Below are positions 44,901 to 51,391 of a stretch of DNA of 51,729 bases, piece after piece. The first letter of the stretch is position 1. Each line of letters opens with the position of its first letter. Made by a program: the position numbers and the translations under genes. Below the pieces are notes generated by a model. That model made no database searches. It was not told where the DNA came from and saw nothing but the letters and a program-made list of their open reading frames with translations. The stretch is from an uncultured Bacteroidales bacterium (GTDB taxonomy: Bacteria; Bacteroidota; Bacteroidia; Bacteroidales; Paludibacteraceae). The stretch lies in NCBI GenBank assembly GCA_902799875.1, contig CADCCH010000008.1, positions 1 through 51,729 on the forward strand, read 5' to 3'.

Positions 44901-47900
44901 TCATTGGCCTTACTGCGCAAACGACCTATTACTTCTATGTTCGTTCTTTCTGTGAAGAGGACGCTATGGGCGATTGGTCTGCGGCTTATAACTTCACAAC
45001 CGATTGTGATGCAATCACTACGCTCCCGTGGACAGAAGACTTCGAGGCTTATACATCGGGTACGTTCAGTGCTGATTGCTGGATTAACGAGCATATCGAA
45101 GGATCCGGATCAAGTAGGTTCTCTATTTATACTTCCAGCAATGGAACCAACTCAACCAAGCAGTTGTATCTGCCGTATATGAATTCCGGTACGCTGACCA
45201 AGTTGGTATTGCCAGGCATGGCTATTCCGGAGGCAAATGCATACGGATTCAGTATCGATATATATCGTAATACCAGCTCTAATAGTTATGTAGCAGAAGG
45301 TATTCGCGTTTATGCTTCGGCTTCGGCGGAAATTGACGAGAATGCAATCGAATTGGCATTTATCTCGCGTAATTATACGGTAGCGAATGATACCATCCCG
45401 GCAGAGAATGCAAGTGGTTGGTATACTTACGAACTGCCGATCCCGATGTCCGGTGATATGCATATTATCATCCGTGGTGAGAACAAATACGGTGCGGCTA
45501 CGTATATGGATAACTTCCGTGTTCGTAAATTACCGACTTGTGTGAAGGTAAGCGGTGTAGAGGCAAGCGATATTACGACTTCGTCCGCTACTATCAGCTT
45601 CCCGGCTACGAATGCAGCTAACTACCACGTGATCGTTGCTTCTAAAGCGCTGGATCTGAGTAAGGAACTTTCTGCCGCTGATTCTGCGAAGATTGTCTAT
45701 GACGATGCTACGCTGACGGAAACGATTGCTGAGGTAACCGGTCTGACCGCTAACACCCTTTACTACGCATACGCTCGTGGCTTATGCGAGGATGAGGATG
45801 GCGAATGGTCTGCAGGTATTTCGTTCCGTACGGAGTGCGGTGCATTTGCCCTGCCGTACAGTCAGAACTTCGATAACTCATCGGATCGCAAGCAGATTGA
45901 CGGTACTTCTTATTACTTGCCGTTGTGCTGGAATGAAGGTCATAGTTCGACATCGGCTATGTCGTATATCTATACGAATGACTATGATTATAACTATGAT
46001 TACTATTCCTATGCAAAATCCGGTACTTCTGCACTGGGTATAGTATCGACTGCCAATAATGCTTCCTATGCCGTTCTGCCGCTCATCGAGGTGGATGGCG
46101 AGAATGCTATTGAGTTAAGCTTTGAGGCACGTGCTCTCTACTCAACGGAGGGGTATGACTATGACTGGGGTTACTATGAGGATGTGAACAACTACGCTAC
46201 CTCTTCGTATGCGCACAGCATTAAGGTTGGTTTGATGTCTGATCCGTCGGATATCTCTACCTTCAGCCTTGTAGAGGAAGTGAAGTTGACCGAGATCGCT
46301 TCTACTCCGTCGTCTGTTTCGGATGATCCGAACGGCCGCGAGTATTGGGAGAATCATACGGTTCGTCTCGATGCTCCTGCCGGCAAGTATATCGCGTTCG
46401 TCAGTGACTTCTCGAAGGCTAACAGAGTATGGATCGACGATATCCAGGCGATTGAGTACAACGCTTCTTGCCAGGGTGTCAACGGTATCGAGGTAAGCAA
46501 CGTATCTATCTCCGGTTTCGATGTGGCATTCCACTACAACGAAGCAGGTGATAATAATAGTGCACGTATCGCTGTCTCGGCTACCGAAACGCTCGATATG
46601 GACAATGTACTGTTGCTCGACACGATCAATAATGATTCGGTATATAGCGCAGTTGTTACGCTGGCTTCTGGCCGTCCGTACTATGTATTCGTTCAGCAGT
46701 TCTGCGGCGAAGACGGTACTTCGGCATGGGAGATGGCTCAGATCCAAACGCCGTACATGGTTCGCTACGAGCCGGTATTCAGTTCTACCACTCTCCCGAG
46801 TGATTGGAATCGTTACTCCGGCTTAATGGACCAAGTTCTGGATGGTACGACTCAGTTGAGCTCGACTACGAGTGGTTGGTCCTTGACTGCTGCAGATGCA
46901 ATCATTAATAGTACCCATTTCCGCGGTGATATCTATGGCGGTTCGTTCAACTACTGGGTTGTAACGCCGACCATCGACCTCACGCCGAATGTGGGCGACG
47001 GATTGTTGCTGAGCTTTGAGGCTGGTCTGACTCCGTATAGTTCGACTTATGCAGACAAACGCAATGATGGTGTTGACGATCGTTTCGCAGTACTTGTTAC
47101 TACGGATGACGGCGCAACCTGGACGAAGGTTGCTGAGTGGAATAACTATGCTACAGGTGATTTTGTATACAATGATGTACCTGAGGATGGAGCATCTTAT
47201 CAGCTCAACCTCTCGAACTTCGCCGGTGAGCATGTACGTATCGCCTTCTATGGTGAGTCTACTGATTCCAATGCAGATAACTACTTCCACTTCGGTAATA
47301 TCGTACTCGACAAGTGCGTCGCTAAGACCTACACGGATCATGTATGCTCCGGTGATGATTATGACGGAAGTCAGGCTGCAGAGCCGAATCCGTTCGTCAT
47401 CAGTGCGGATCAATATAAGATCGGTCTGAATGTCTTCAGCGAGTACCGTCCGTCTATCGGCGCAGGCGATGTAGACTCGATGATCATCCTCAACCTCTAC
47501 GTACATGACTACTTCACGACGGATCTGTATGCAACAGTCTGTGAGGGCAGTCACTACGGTCCGGATGAGAATGGATTTGAGTTCGATGCCGAAGTAGGTA
47601 TGAACGATAAACGTAAGATATTGACTTCGTCTATCGGTTGTGATAGTATAGTTATTCTCCATATCACGGTTAACCAGGCTATTACGGTACATATTGAAGA
47701 CTCCGTAGAGCAAGGTAAGGCATATGAATGGAACGGTAAAGAGTACTACACCGAAGGTACCTATCAGTTCACTACTGAGTCTGAAATCACCGGTTGCGAT
47801 AGTACCACCGTACTTCACCTCACGACCTACAAGGGTGAAGGTCCGGATCCGCACGAGGGTGTAGCGGAAGTTGGCGCTCAAAAGCTGATCATCGCTCCGA

Positions 47901-48124
47901 ACCCCGTTCGTAAGGGTGAACCGATCATCGTGCTCAATGACTTCACTGCCGAGCAGTTAGCTGATGCGAAGATCGCGATCTACACGGCTTCCGGTTCGCT
48001 GTGCTACGCACAACAAGGCGCTCAGAAACCGTTCATCATTCCGGCTATCGGAGTAAGCGGTATCTACCACGTTCGTGTTGTGATCGGAGACGAAATATTC
48101 ATCTCAACGCTGATCGTTCAGTGA
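35915..48124 (+). CDS. Giant modular T9SS surface protein, 4069 residues
   Basis: A 4069-residue exported protein encoded by 12.2 kb. The signal peptide is residues 1-20 (MKHRLLSLLFLCLMAMTGHA). Thirteen units of about 250-305 residues each pair a choice-of-anchor-J-type jelly-roll with a fibronectin III-like domain. They start near residues 21, 286, 562, 815, 1089, 1362, 1633, 1916, 2182, 2463, 2761, 3031 and 3308, and a jelly-roll-only unit starts at 3612. Unit signatures are FPWxEDFExYxSG, a CW pair, YMDNFKVRKLPxC, and YYVYVRGLCD. Residues 3801-3985 carry GCDS modules, and 3990-4069 are a T9SS type A sorting domain (KLIIAPNPV to STLIVQ). It lies 39 bp after the previous cargo gene with no terminator between. 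Surface adhesin is the likely role; partner unknown. Confidence 0.88.
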   Translation: MKHRLLSLLFLCLMAMTGHAAINYSLNESFESGIPATWGNDVLVSGSPEWIADTLSTNPTGAADGNGRVAFRNMSDQSDGTYVTRLITPAMDLSGVSSPVLTLAYAQPMRAGMGNDQLKIYYRLTESSDWVLLKSYEDAKSSWTRDTIALIATSQGTAYQLAFEGNDKGGVQRGIVLDDVKVFPESQCSAAPEGLAAIPDATTALISWTRINDGRSYEVVVSSSAITDFSDLSGAVFHQSGISNRNVTATGLTAQNHYYAYIRSTCDDNELGYSAWSSAAEFDTPCEAIASFPWVEDFESYTSGTFSADCWINEHISGTGSSKFSIYTSGNGTNSTKQLQLPDMSSGTLTKLVLPVFAIDEADAYAFALDVYRNAYSYAAEGIRVYVSNSTNIDEATELAFISRNYTVANGSIPAESASGWYTYEMNIPLSGNVYIILRGESQYGSSTYMDNFKVRKLPDCRKISSLNVSNVAGTSAVINFGVFAAAQNYQVIVATEALTLSGDPTEAQLAKIVYNNSEITASGVNVEGLTSATTYFVYARALCGEEETGEWSTGISFTTLCEMPWKESFEGITSGVPAGWDNSQGTTTSASYKWSSYATGYSGRGLRFDSYSNSDGNTNTLVTPSVYLSENALLSFYWKNSVGGDAKLYVSQDGGTTKDEITSVNLVGVADWTQFTVDLSAYTGNFVTVYFASTSNYGATGAYHYLDEVSIRKIPTCKDINSVVVSGISNNGAKVVFSNTAAANYQVIVATEAVADPETLDASKIIFNDATLTDTIAEVTGLTANTVYYAYVRGVCDSENKGAWANAVAFTTACDPLEITKESPWFESFEDFAIGSSSSAAPQCWALLNANEGSYPYVYVNNSTAYVKDGSKSLYFVSSSSTYGYAILPAIAEVNEKRIEFFYKDESATSSGRLFIGYMTDIANEETFVQLAEFERSATWKKGQADFFAIPAGDAATARLAFKYGGASNNYYMGIDSIVISNLPDCRDMGTVAAKAVKSHGATIEFPANGADQYQIVMATESIDPTYVDSTDVPASIIYNQLVSATSNVIEDAAIFAANTDYYVYVRAYCGVDEQGKWSKEVSFHTLCEPYSVEEFGLENFTDKDRINCWTLGFSTEGTSASYAYAKRDSSEAYGAYIRLSKENAGKTYSDGAYAVTPELTIEDLKQYEVSFSAATTNSSATSNMKKLHVGVVTNPSDPNTFQTLKTFTLDYAADSTAEKTYVVSLAGAEPDEDDNYPHYIFFMAAESNEHDSTNYVLIDNVSFSLLSTCAQVIESSVSNLSTSGARVSWEDVEAGSYEVFVSDINSREPDTLTAISRQTVSTLHADFSGLEQNTAYFAYVRGICGEGDTAKWSNAIAFQTTIGLPYLEPFKATTLNEGWKVYSYQSYADSVNAANFSAPATYKWAITSSSVPTGMEGSIAQLNFPYASGNYYVYSWLVSPTIDLTGHEDDFIELTFKMAGSNVYTSGTIAVYVSNDGAQSFKKLATIAAADLSASAADFTYKLTKFAGQQINLAFYVYQYYDYNGENARIVSLDDVSVHTYEAVCMGVENLNVALNGLAIDASWEIEGTPVKTIVELSDDANFATFIDSVVVEGAFTHQFTGLQLSKTYYVRAKQADCADAKWVVSAAIKTPIGVPYSESFNVSSIPSDWSIMSGDPESAFAGTAPTSSSGGWVISTGSNGLPANHLKINIYSSTDNRWLVSPAIDMTAIQATDSVVFSFDFAYTAYNKATSASASSDQALLLLVSTDGGTTWSAANGYEWSHTDSIVANVSKTLASIPTTGTTITLTDFARFAGHSIKFAFVATTTSGDNDFHIANVSLKQIMADCDDPTELALEGGDRQIAVTWSGDEAKPSIIQWSKTGDFASFKADTIESGLAYTIESLDPAATYYVRVQQICAAGNTDFTSVLSAATDCEAIAEFPWNEDFSGFASGALANPCWKNQHTAGSATSLFSISSGSLYLPDMQTGNRTLLALPEMSISEADAFAFVLDVKRESSSKPQEGIVIYASHSDTIDASAVRLAHIIRAYSLGNDTVPAEAESGWYNYEFAIPMSGTVRILIEGISEYGNSTYMDNFKVYRMPSCRQVKGVAASEIGADSAVVSFKKTAAPQYQVVATIAAINPDTLDKVADTLIVFNQTVSEDTLVISALQPQTDYYVYVRGLCDDEDFGAWSAALKMKTACGAITAFPWNEDFESYATGSTSSPFAAPCWSNTLLTGSAAPLYVSSGTGTNTSKILYQGYYSGSGTSTTLLSTPAFQIDEVNAYVFALDVHRNNTGYESEGVRIYVSASEEIDASAQELAFIPRAYNLSEGSIAAESAEGWYTYEFTIPMSGTIHILVRTEQENYGWYTRLDNFRVRKLPACRDLKGLTVKEIASSSAKATWKPTNAAQYQVILANAEIAPSDVDSVSGIDAAKLVRIDTVADASFDYTALTPAAEYYVYVRGLCDENEKGAWGSASFKTQCLVDVPYLMDFDDAEDRKVSYVSYGTSYMIPSCFNAIAGGSDYPARVYDNDVESSSYTTYSYAYSGTTSLRIYSSSTTPQYVILPEMNERTDTLALTFKARALSAYVSNSSGSKTVTNYASSSYAHALKIGTMTSPKDTASFQLIETVVLNEITTTPSSEADDPAGNNYWETFTVYMTGATGKYIAFASDFSATNYVWIDDVQVDFVPDCRVPAQINIVPGINTADVTWVGTAEGYELAFGAQGFNLPAGADSIYTLDTAFLHIEELTANTAYDLYIRSACDEGLYSAWSKVATFRTDCDQITIVSGTPWTEGFEDYEGTAASGSGVVPNCWEATSTSTYIPHIANSGSYGYYVHTGTQALSFYGGGYNYAILPAFSNPLNELQVSFYMQAENVSYGQLTLGYILANDSSMNTFTPIAQYANVTTMTLRETDLSAVPDTAARLVFRWYYSSQFSCCIDDITISVMPSCREIKSFAAKEITKSSAIVTWGALKAAQRYQVILANAAIVPGDIDGAGLDETKVVSIDTVDVNSAEFIGLTAQTTYYFYVRSFCEEDAMGDWSAAYNFTTDCDAITTLPWTEDFEAYTSGTFSADCWINEHIEGSGSSRFSIYTSSNGTNSTKQLYLPYMNSGTLTKLVLPGMAIPEANAYGFSIDIYRNTSSNSYVAEGIRVYASASAEIDENAIELAFISRNYTVANDTIPAENASGWYTYELPIPMSGDMHIIIRGENKYGAATYMDNFRVRKLPTCVKVSGVEASDITTSSATISFPATNAANYHVIVASKALDLSKELSAADSAKIVYDDATLTETIAEVTGLTANTLYYAYARGLCEDEDGEWSAGISFRTECGAFALPYSQNFDNSSDRKQIDGTSYYLPLCWNEGHSSTSAMSYIYTNDYDYNYDYYSYAKSGTSALGIVSTANNASYAVLPLIEVDGENAIELSFEARALYSTEGYDYDWGYYEDVNNYATSSYAHSIKVGLMSDPSDISTFSLVEEVKLTEIASTPSSVSDDPNGREYWENHTVRLDAPAGKYIAFVSDFSKANRVWIDDIQAIEYNASCQGVNGIEVSNVSISGFDVAFHYNEAGDNNSARIAVSATETLDMDNVLLLDTINNDSVYSAVVTLASGRPYYVFVQQFCGEDGTSAWEMAQIQTPYMVRYEPVFSSTTLPSDWNRYSGLMDQVLDGTTQLSSTTSGWSLTAADAIINSTHFRGDIYGGSFNYWVVTPTIDLTPNVGDGLLLSFEAGLTPYSSTYADKRNDGVDDRFAVLVTTDDGATWTKVAEWNNYATGDFVYNDVPEDGASYQLNLSNFAGEHVRIAFYGESTDSNADNYFHFGNIVLDKCVAKTYTDHVCSGDDYDGSQAAEPNPFVISADQYKIGLNVFSEYRPSIGAGDVDSMIILNLYVHDYFTTDLYATVCEGSHYGPDENGFEFDAEVGMNDKRKILTSSIGCDSIVILHITVNQAITVHIEDSVEQGKAYEWNGKEYYTEGTYQFTTESEITGCDSTTVLHLTTYKGEGPDPHEGVAEVGAQKLIIAPNPVRKGEPIIVLNDFTAEQLADAKIAIYTASGSLCYAQQGAQKPFIIPAIGVSGIYHVRVVIGDEIFISTLIVQ
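36836..36980 (+). repeat. Near-identical segment, copy A (unit 2)
   Basis: Aligns without gaps to 45071-45215, 8235 bp downstream. Within it 36883-36931 differs from its partner by a single base (36902). It encodes the start of the jelly-roll in unit 2 of the giant protein (CWINEH, SIYTSGNGTNSTKQ). Confidence 0.88.
45071..45215 (+). repeat. Near-identical segment, copy B (unit 12)
   Basis: Partner of 36836-36980, encoding the same part of unit 12 (CWINEH, SIYTSSNGTNSTKQ). The similarity is clearly higher than between other units of the same protein. Confidence 0.88.
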
Positions 48125-48156
48125 TCCTAACGAACCGATTTAGGTTCTAATTCAAG

Positions 48157-48190
48157 AACGGTGTCATCCAACAAATGACACCGTTTTTGT
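48157..48190 (+). terminator. Intrinsic terminator after giant gene
   Basis: AACGGTGTCAT (48157-48167) pairs perfectly with ATGACACCGTT (48175-48185) over a 7-nt loop, followed by a T-rich run. It ends the transcript covering 32273-48124. Confidence 0.9.
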
Positions 48191-48250
48191 TATCTCCATA
48201 TAGCAAAAAGCACATAATTTGCATTTTTTAATTGCTTTTTTGCAAAAAAA

Positions 48251-48282
48251 TTTGGTGTTTTGAAAAAAAAATAGTAATTTTG
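48251..48282 (+). promoter_or_regulatory. Promoter for third T9SS cargo gene
   Basis: TTTG at 48251-48254 and TAATTTTG at 48275-48282 with a 20-bp A-rich spacer. The leader to the GTG at 48302 is about 14 nt. Confidence 0.8.
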
Positions 48283-48301
48283 CGCACTTTTTTGTATCAA
48301 A

Positions 48302-51300
48302 GTGAAAAGGTTAGGTGTCATAGTTCTGTTTTTAACGTGCGCATTGGTTATGCGCGCGCAAGCTTTGACGTCCTATTATTGTGACTTTGAGGATCCTGCT
48401 GAGATTGCACAGTGGGCGATGAATGTCGGTACGAAAGCCACCGGATGTAATAACCATTGGTATGTCGGTGCGGCGGGTGGTGCGTTTGGCCTCGCCGGTA
48501 GTAATGGTCTTTATGTATCTGTGCAAAATACAGATACGGATATCAATACGTATTCCACTACGCAGAGTGAATATGTAACCAGTTATCGAGAACTGACACT
48601 TGCTGCCGGTACTTATACCTTACGCTTCGATTGGCGTTGTTATGGTGACTCGGCAGATGGTATATTCGTGTTCTGGGTGGACAACGCAACGACCAATACA
48701 AACTCTAACTGGGATAAAAGCCGTAATCTTTCTGTACCCAGTTATGCTCCTACCGGATCGCCTATTTATAGGGGTAGGCAGATCTGGCAATCAACAACTA
48801 CTACGATTACTTCGACCGGTGCTACCGGTAAATTGGTGGTGGTATGGTATAATATCCGAAACCAAGTGTTTGCGCCTGCAGGTGCAATAGATAATATTGA
48901 GATATATCCGGGTGTGTGCGCAGCTCCGACTGCCATTCATTATGACGGTGATAACTCTTCTCTTTCGTGGTCAGGATCGGCAACGGAATATGATGTAGTG
49001 ATGTACAATGCGCATACGGAGACGACAAGCACCTATTATGGGATCCGTGGTAATTCTCTTAAATTGAACGGTATGTCTGATGAGGGAATGTATCACTTCT
49101 ATATTCGTTCTGCCTGTGATGCAAATTGTCATAGCAAATGGGTGTTTACCAGCAAGTTTGTATGGCTGAAAGGCGCGCGTTGTATTGATATGTTCGACCT
49201 GACGCCGGATAACTCCGGTGCTGCCAAGTGTTTTTCCGGCTCTACCGAGAATATTAAGTTGGATATCGGACAAGTCGATTTTGGTTATCAGGACGAGCAG
49301 AGTCTTCATACGATTCACTATGTCAAGGACGAACGTGATCCGCGTACGGGTAATCAGTTAAAAACGATTCCGGATGGCGAGATAGCGTCTATTCGTCTGG
49401 GCGGACTATGGCTTTCTGATGGAAATAAGAGTTCTACGGTAGAATACGAATACTCCGTGGAGGCCGGTGTAAGCGACTTGTTGGAGCTCAAATATGCTAC
49501 TATTCTGGAGTATGCTGATTATCATGGTGAGGATGAGGAGGCACGTTTCAAATTAGAGGTGTTGAGTAATGGCGTGCCGGTGGATGCTTGCGGACAAAGA
49601 GATTTTAAGGCGGGCTTTGGAGAAACAGGCTCCTGGCATAGATACATGTATCAAAATCCGGCAGGTGGTGAAAGAGATATCTTCTGGAACGATTGGCAGA
49701 CGGTAACGATTAGTCTGCGCGACTACGTGAATCAAACACTGACTATCCGTCTGACTGCATACAGTTGTACGGCTACGATCCACATCGGCTATGCATATTT
49801 TACTGTCAACTGTAGGGGTGGTGATCTGCAGGGTATTGCTTGTGGTGATTTCTCGACTGATCACTTCGAGGCTCCGGAGGGTTTCAACTATCGATGGTAT
49901 CGTGCCGACGATCCTACCAAGACCGTCCTCAGTACCGATCAAGTCTTCAATATCGCGCCGAATGATCCGTCTGTATATCTGTTAGATTGTATAGATCGTA
50001 CCAAATCGAATTGCTACTATACATTGGAGGCGAACCCGAACCCGCGTTTCCCGCAGGCGAAAGCATCGGCCCGCGTGAAGGGTAAGGATTGTATGAACAA
50101 GGTCGATTTCACCCAGGAATGCTCGGTCGTTCGTATCAACCGCCAGACCCTGGATTCGATGAAGACGGATGAACTGGTCGAGGAAGTGATCTGGGATTTC
50201 GGGGACGGTAGTGCGCCGCTGAATACCCTGGATGCAAATGTGCACCATGACTATCCGCCGGAGGGTGGCAATTACGATGTGAAGATTACGGCTAAGATGT
50301 CGGGAGGTATATGTTCCGACACCTATACGCTGCACTTGTCCTTGCCTAATCTTATTCCGGCAGATGATGTGCAATATACGCATTATTGCGAGCCCGGAGA
50401 AGACTACACGGATACGACCTATGCTACCGCTCCTACGGGCTGCGAACAGCGTAAGTTGCACCATCACAGGCATCACTTGCCTTTCGATACGCTCTATACC
50501 GACCGGTTCTGCGAGGGAGGACGTTATTTCTTCCCGGGTACCGGACGTTACTATACCCAGTCGATCGATACGACGGTGAACCTCAAGTCCGTGTACGGAT
50601 GCGACAGCACCATTCGTCTCTCCCTTATTGTGGATCCGAAACTGATGGTTGAATATCCGTCTGCACTGGAGATATGCTATGACGATCGGGTGATCTCGAT
50701 TCCGTATACCGTCACTTCGGGTGCGCTTGACAGCGTGCATGTCTATTTCTCTGCGGAGGCTCAGAAATACGGCTTCGAACCCGTCTATGCCTTCGGCCGA
50801 AAGGATCAGGTGGTGATTGCTGTGCCGAAGAATGCACGGCCGGATCGCTATCCGGTACAACTGGATTTCAGTAGCGAACGCTGTGCGATGCCGATCCAGA
50901 CCGTAGAAATGACCCTGATGTACTCTGCCTCCGTCGTGATGCAGACCGGTGGTTTCATCGGCGTGCAGAATGCCAATTATAACGGTGGATATAACTTCAC
51001 GGCTTTCGATTGGTACAAAGACGGTGTGAAACTCGATCACCATGCTTCCTATATCCCGGCTGGACCGGATGATTTCGGATCTACGTATGTGATCTATCTG
51101 ACCCGTGAGGGGGAGACAGAGCCGTTGCAGACTTGTCCGATCGTGTATAACCCCTATGTGCAGGATGTGGATCTGGTAGCAGACGGACCGTCCGTATGGC
51201 CTACATGCGTTTCCGGTGGAGCGGAGCTCCATCTGGCGCCGCAGGCCTGCACGATCTATACGATCCTCGGAACGGTAGTAGCCCATTATCCGCAAGCCCT

Positions 51301-51391
51301 CAAGACCCGTACGATCGCGGCTCCGTCGCAGGCGGGTATGTATGTAGTAGTATTTGATAATAAGAAATCGTCACGAATCCTTGTTCGCTAA
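48302..51391 (+). CDS. T9SS-exported surface protein, paralogue of 32273 gene
   Basis: A 1029-residue secreted protein beginning at GTG 48302 with the signal peptide MKRLGVIVLFLTCALVMRAQ. The domain order repeats the 32273 protein: N-terminal jelly-roll (SYYCDFEDPAEIAQW), Fn3-like unit (FYIRSACDANC), second jelly-roll (DPRTGN, HIGYAYFTVNC), an Ig-like strand pair (FNYRWYRADD), and a PKD unit (EEVIWDFGDGS with YPPEGGNYDVKI). One or two GCDS modules and a T9SS-type C-terminal domain follow, ending MYVVVFDNKKSSRILVR. Residues about 720-725 read HHHRHH where related modules have a beta strand, which suggests a pair of compensating frameshifts. It has its own promoter at 48251. Role inferred as surface attachment or binding. 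Confidence 0.85.
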   Translation: MKRLGVIVLFLTCALVMRAQALTSYYCDFEDPAEIAQWAMNVGTKATGCNNHWYVGAAGGAFGLAGSNGLYVSVQNTDTDINTYSTTQSEYVTSYRELTLAAGTYTLRFDWRCYGDSADGIFVFWVDNATTNTNSNWDKSRNLSVPSYAPTGSPIYRGRQIWQSTTTTITSTGATGKLVVVWYNIRNQVFAPAGAIDNIEIYPGVCAAPTAIHYDGDNSSLSWSGSATEYDVVMYNAHTETTSTYYGIRGNSLKLNGMSDEGMYHFYIRSACDANCHSKWVFTSKFVWLKGARCIDMFDLTPDNSGAAKCFSGSTENIKLDIGQVDFGYQDEQSLHTIHYVKDERDPRTGNQLKTIPDGEIASIRLGGLWLSDGNKSSTVEYEYSVEAGVSDLLELKYATILEYADYHGEDEEARFKLEVLSNGVPVDACGQRDFKAGFGETGSWHRYMYQNPAGGERDIFWNDWQTVTISLRDYVNQTLTIRLTAYSCTATIHIGYAYFTVNCRGGDLQGIACGDFSTDHFEAPEGFNYRWYRADDPTKTVLSTDQVFNIAPNDPSVYLLDCIDRTKSNCYYTLEANPNPRFPQAKASARVKGKDCMNKVDFTQECSVVRINRQTLDSMKTDELVEEVIWDFGDGSAPLNTLDANVHHDYPPEGGNYDVKITAKMSGGICSDTYTLHLSLPNLIPADDVQYTHYCEPGEDYTDTTYATAPTGCEQRKLHHHRHHLPFDTLYTDRFCEGGRYFFPGTGRYYTQSIDTTVNLKSVYGCDSTIRLSLIVDPKLMVEYPSALEICYDDRVISIPYTVTSGALDSVHVYFSAEAQKYGFEPVYAFGRKDQVVIAVPKNARPDRYPVQLDFSSERCAMPIQTVEMTLMYSASVVMQTGGFIGVQNANYNGGYNFTAFDWYKDGVKLDHHASYIPAGPDDFGSTYVIYLTREGETEPLQTCPIVYNPYVQDVDLVADGPSVWPTCVSGGAELHLAPQACTIYTILGTVVAHYPQALKTRTIAAPSQAGMYVVVFDNKKSSRILVR

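Noticed and set aside
46823..47881. Long minus-strand frames opposite the giant gene and the 48302 gene (for example 352 and 437 codons)
   Set aside because: No signal, motif or promoter; they mirror the repeated codon pattern of the sense genes.
35915..48124. Long-period repeats considered as a CRISPR or transposon array
   Set aside because: The repeats are protein modules of about 800 bp in one frame, with no short identical repeats, spacers or terminal inverted repeats.
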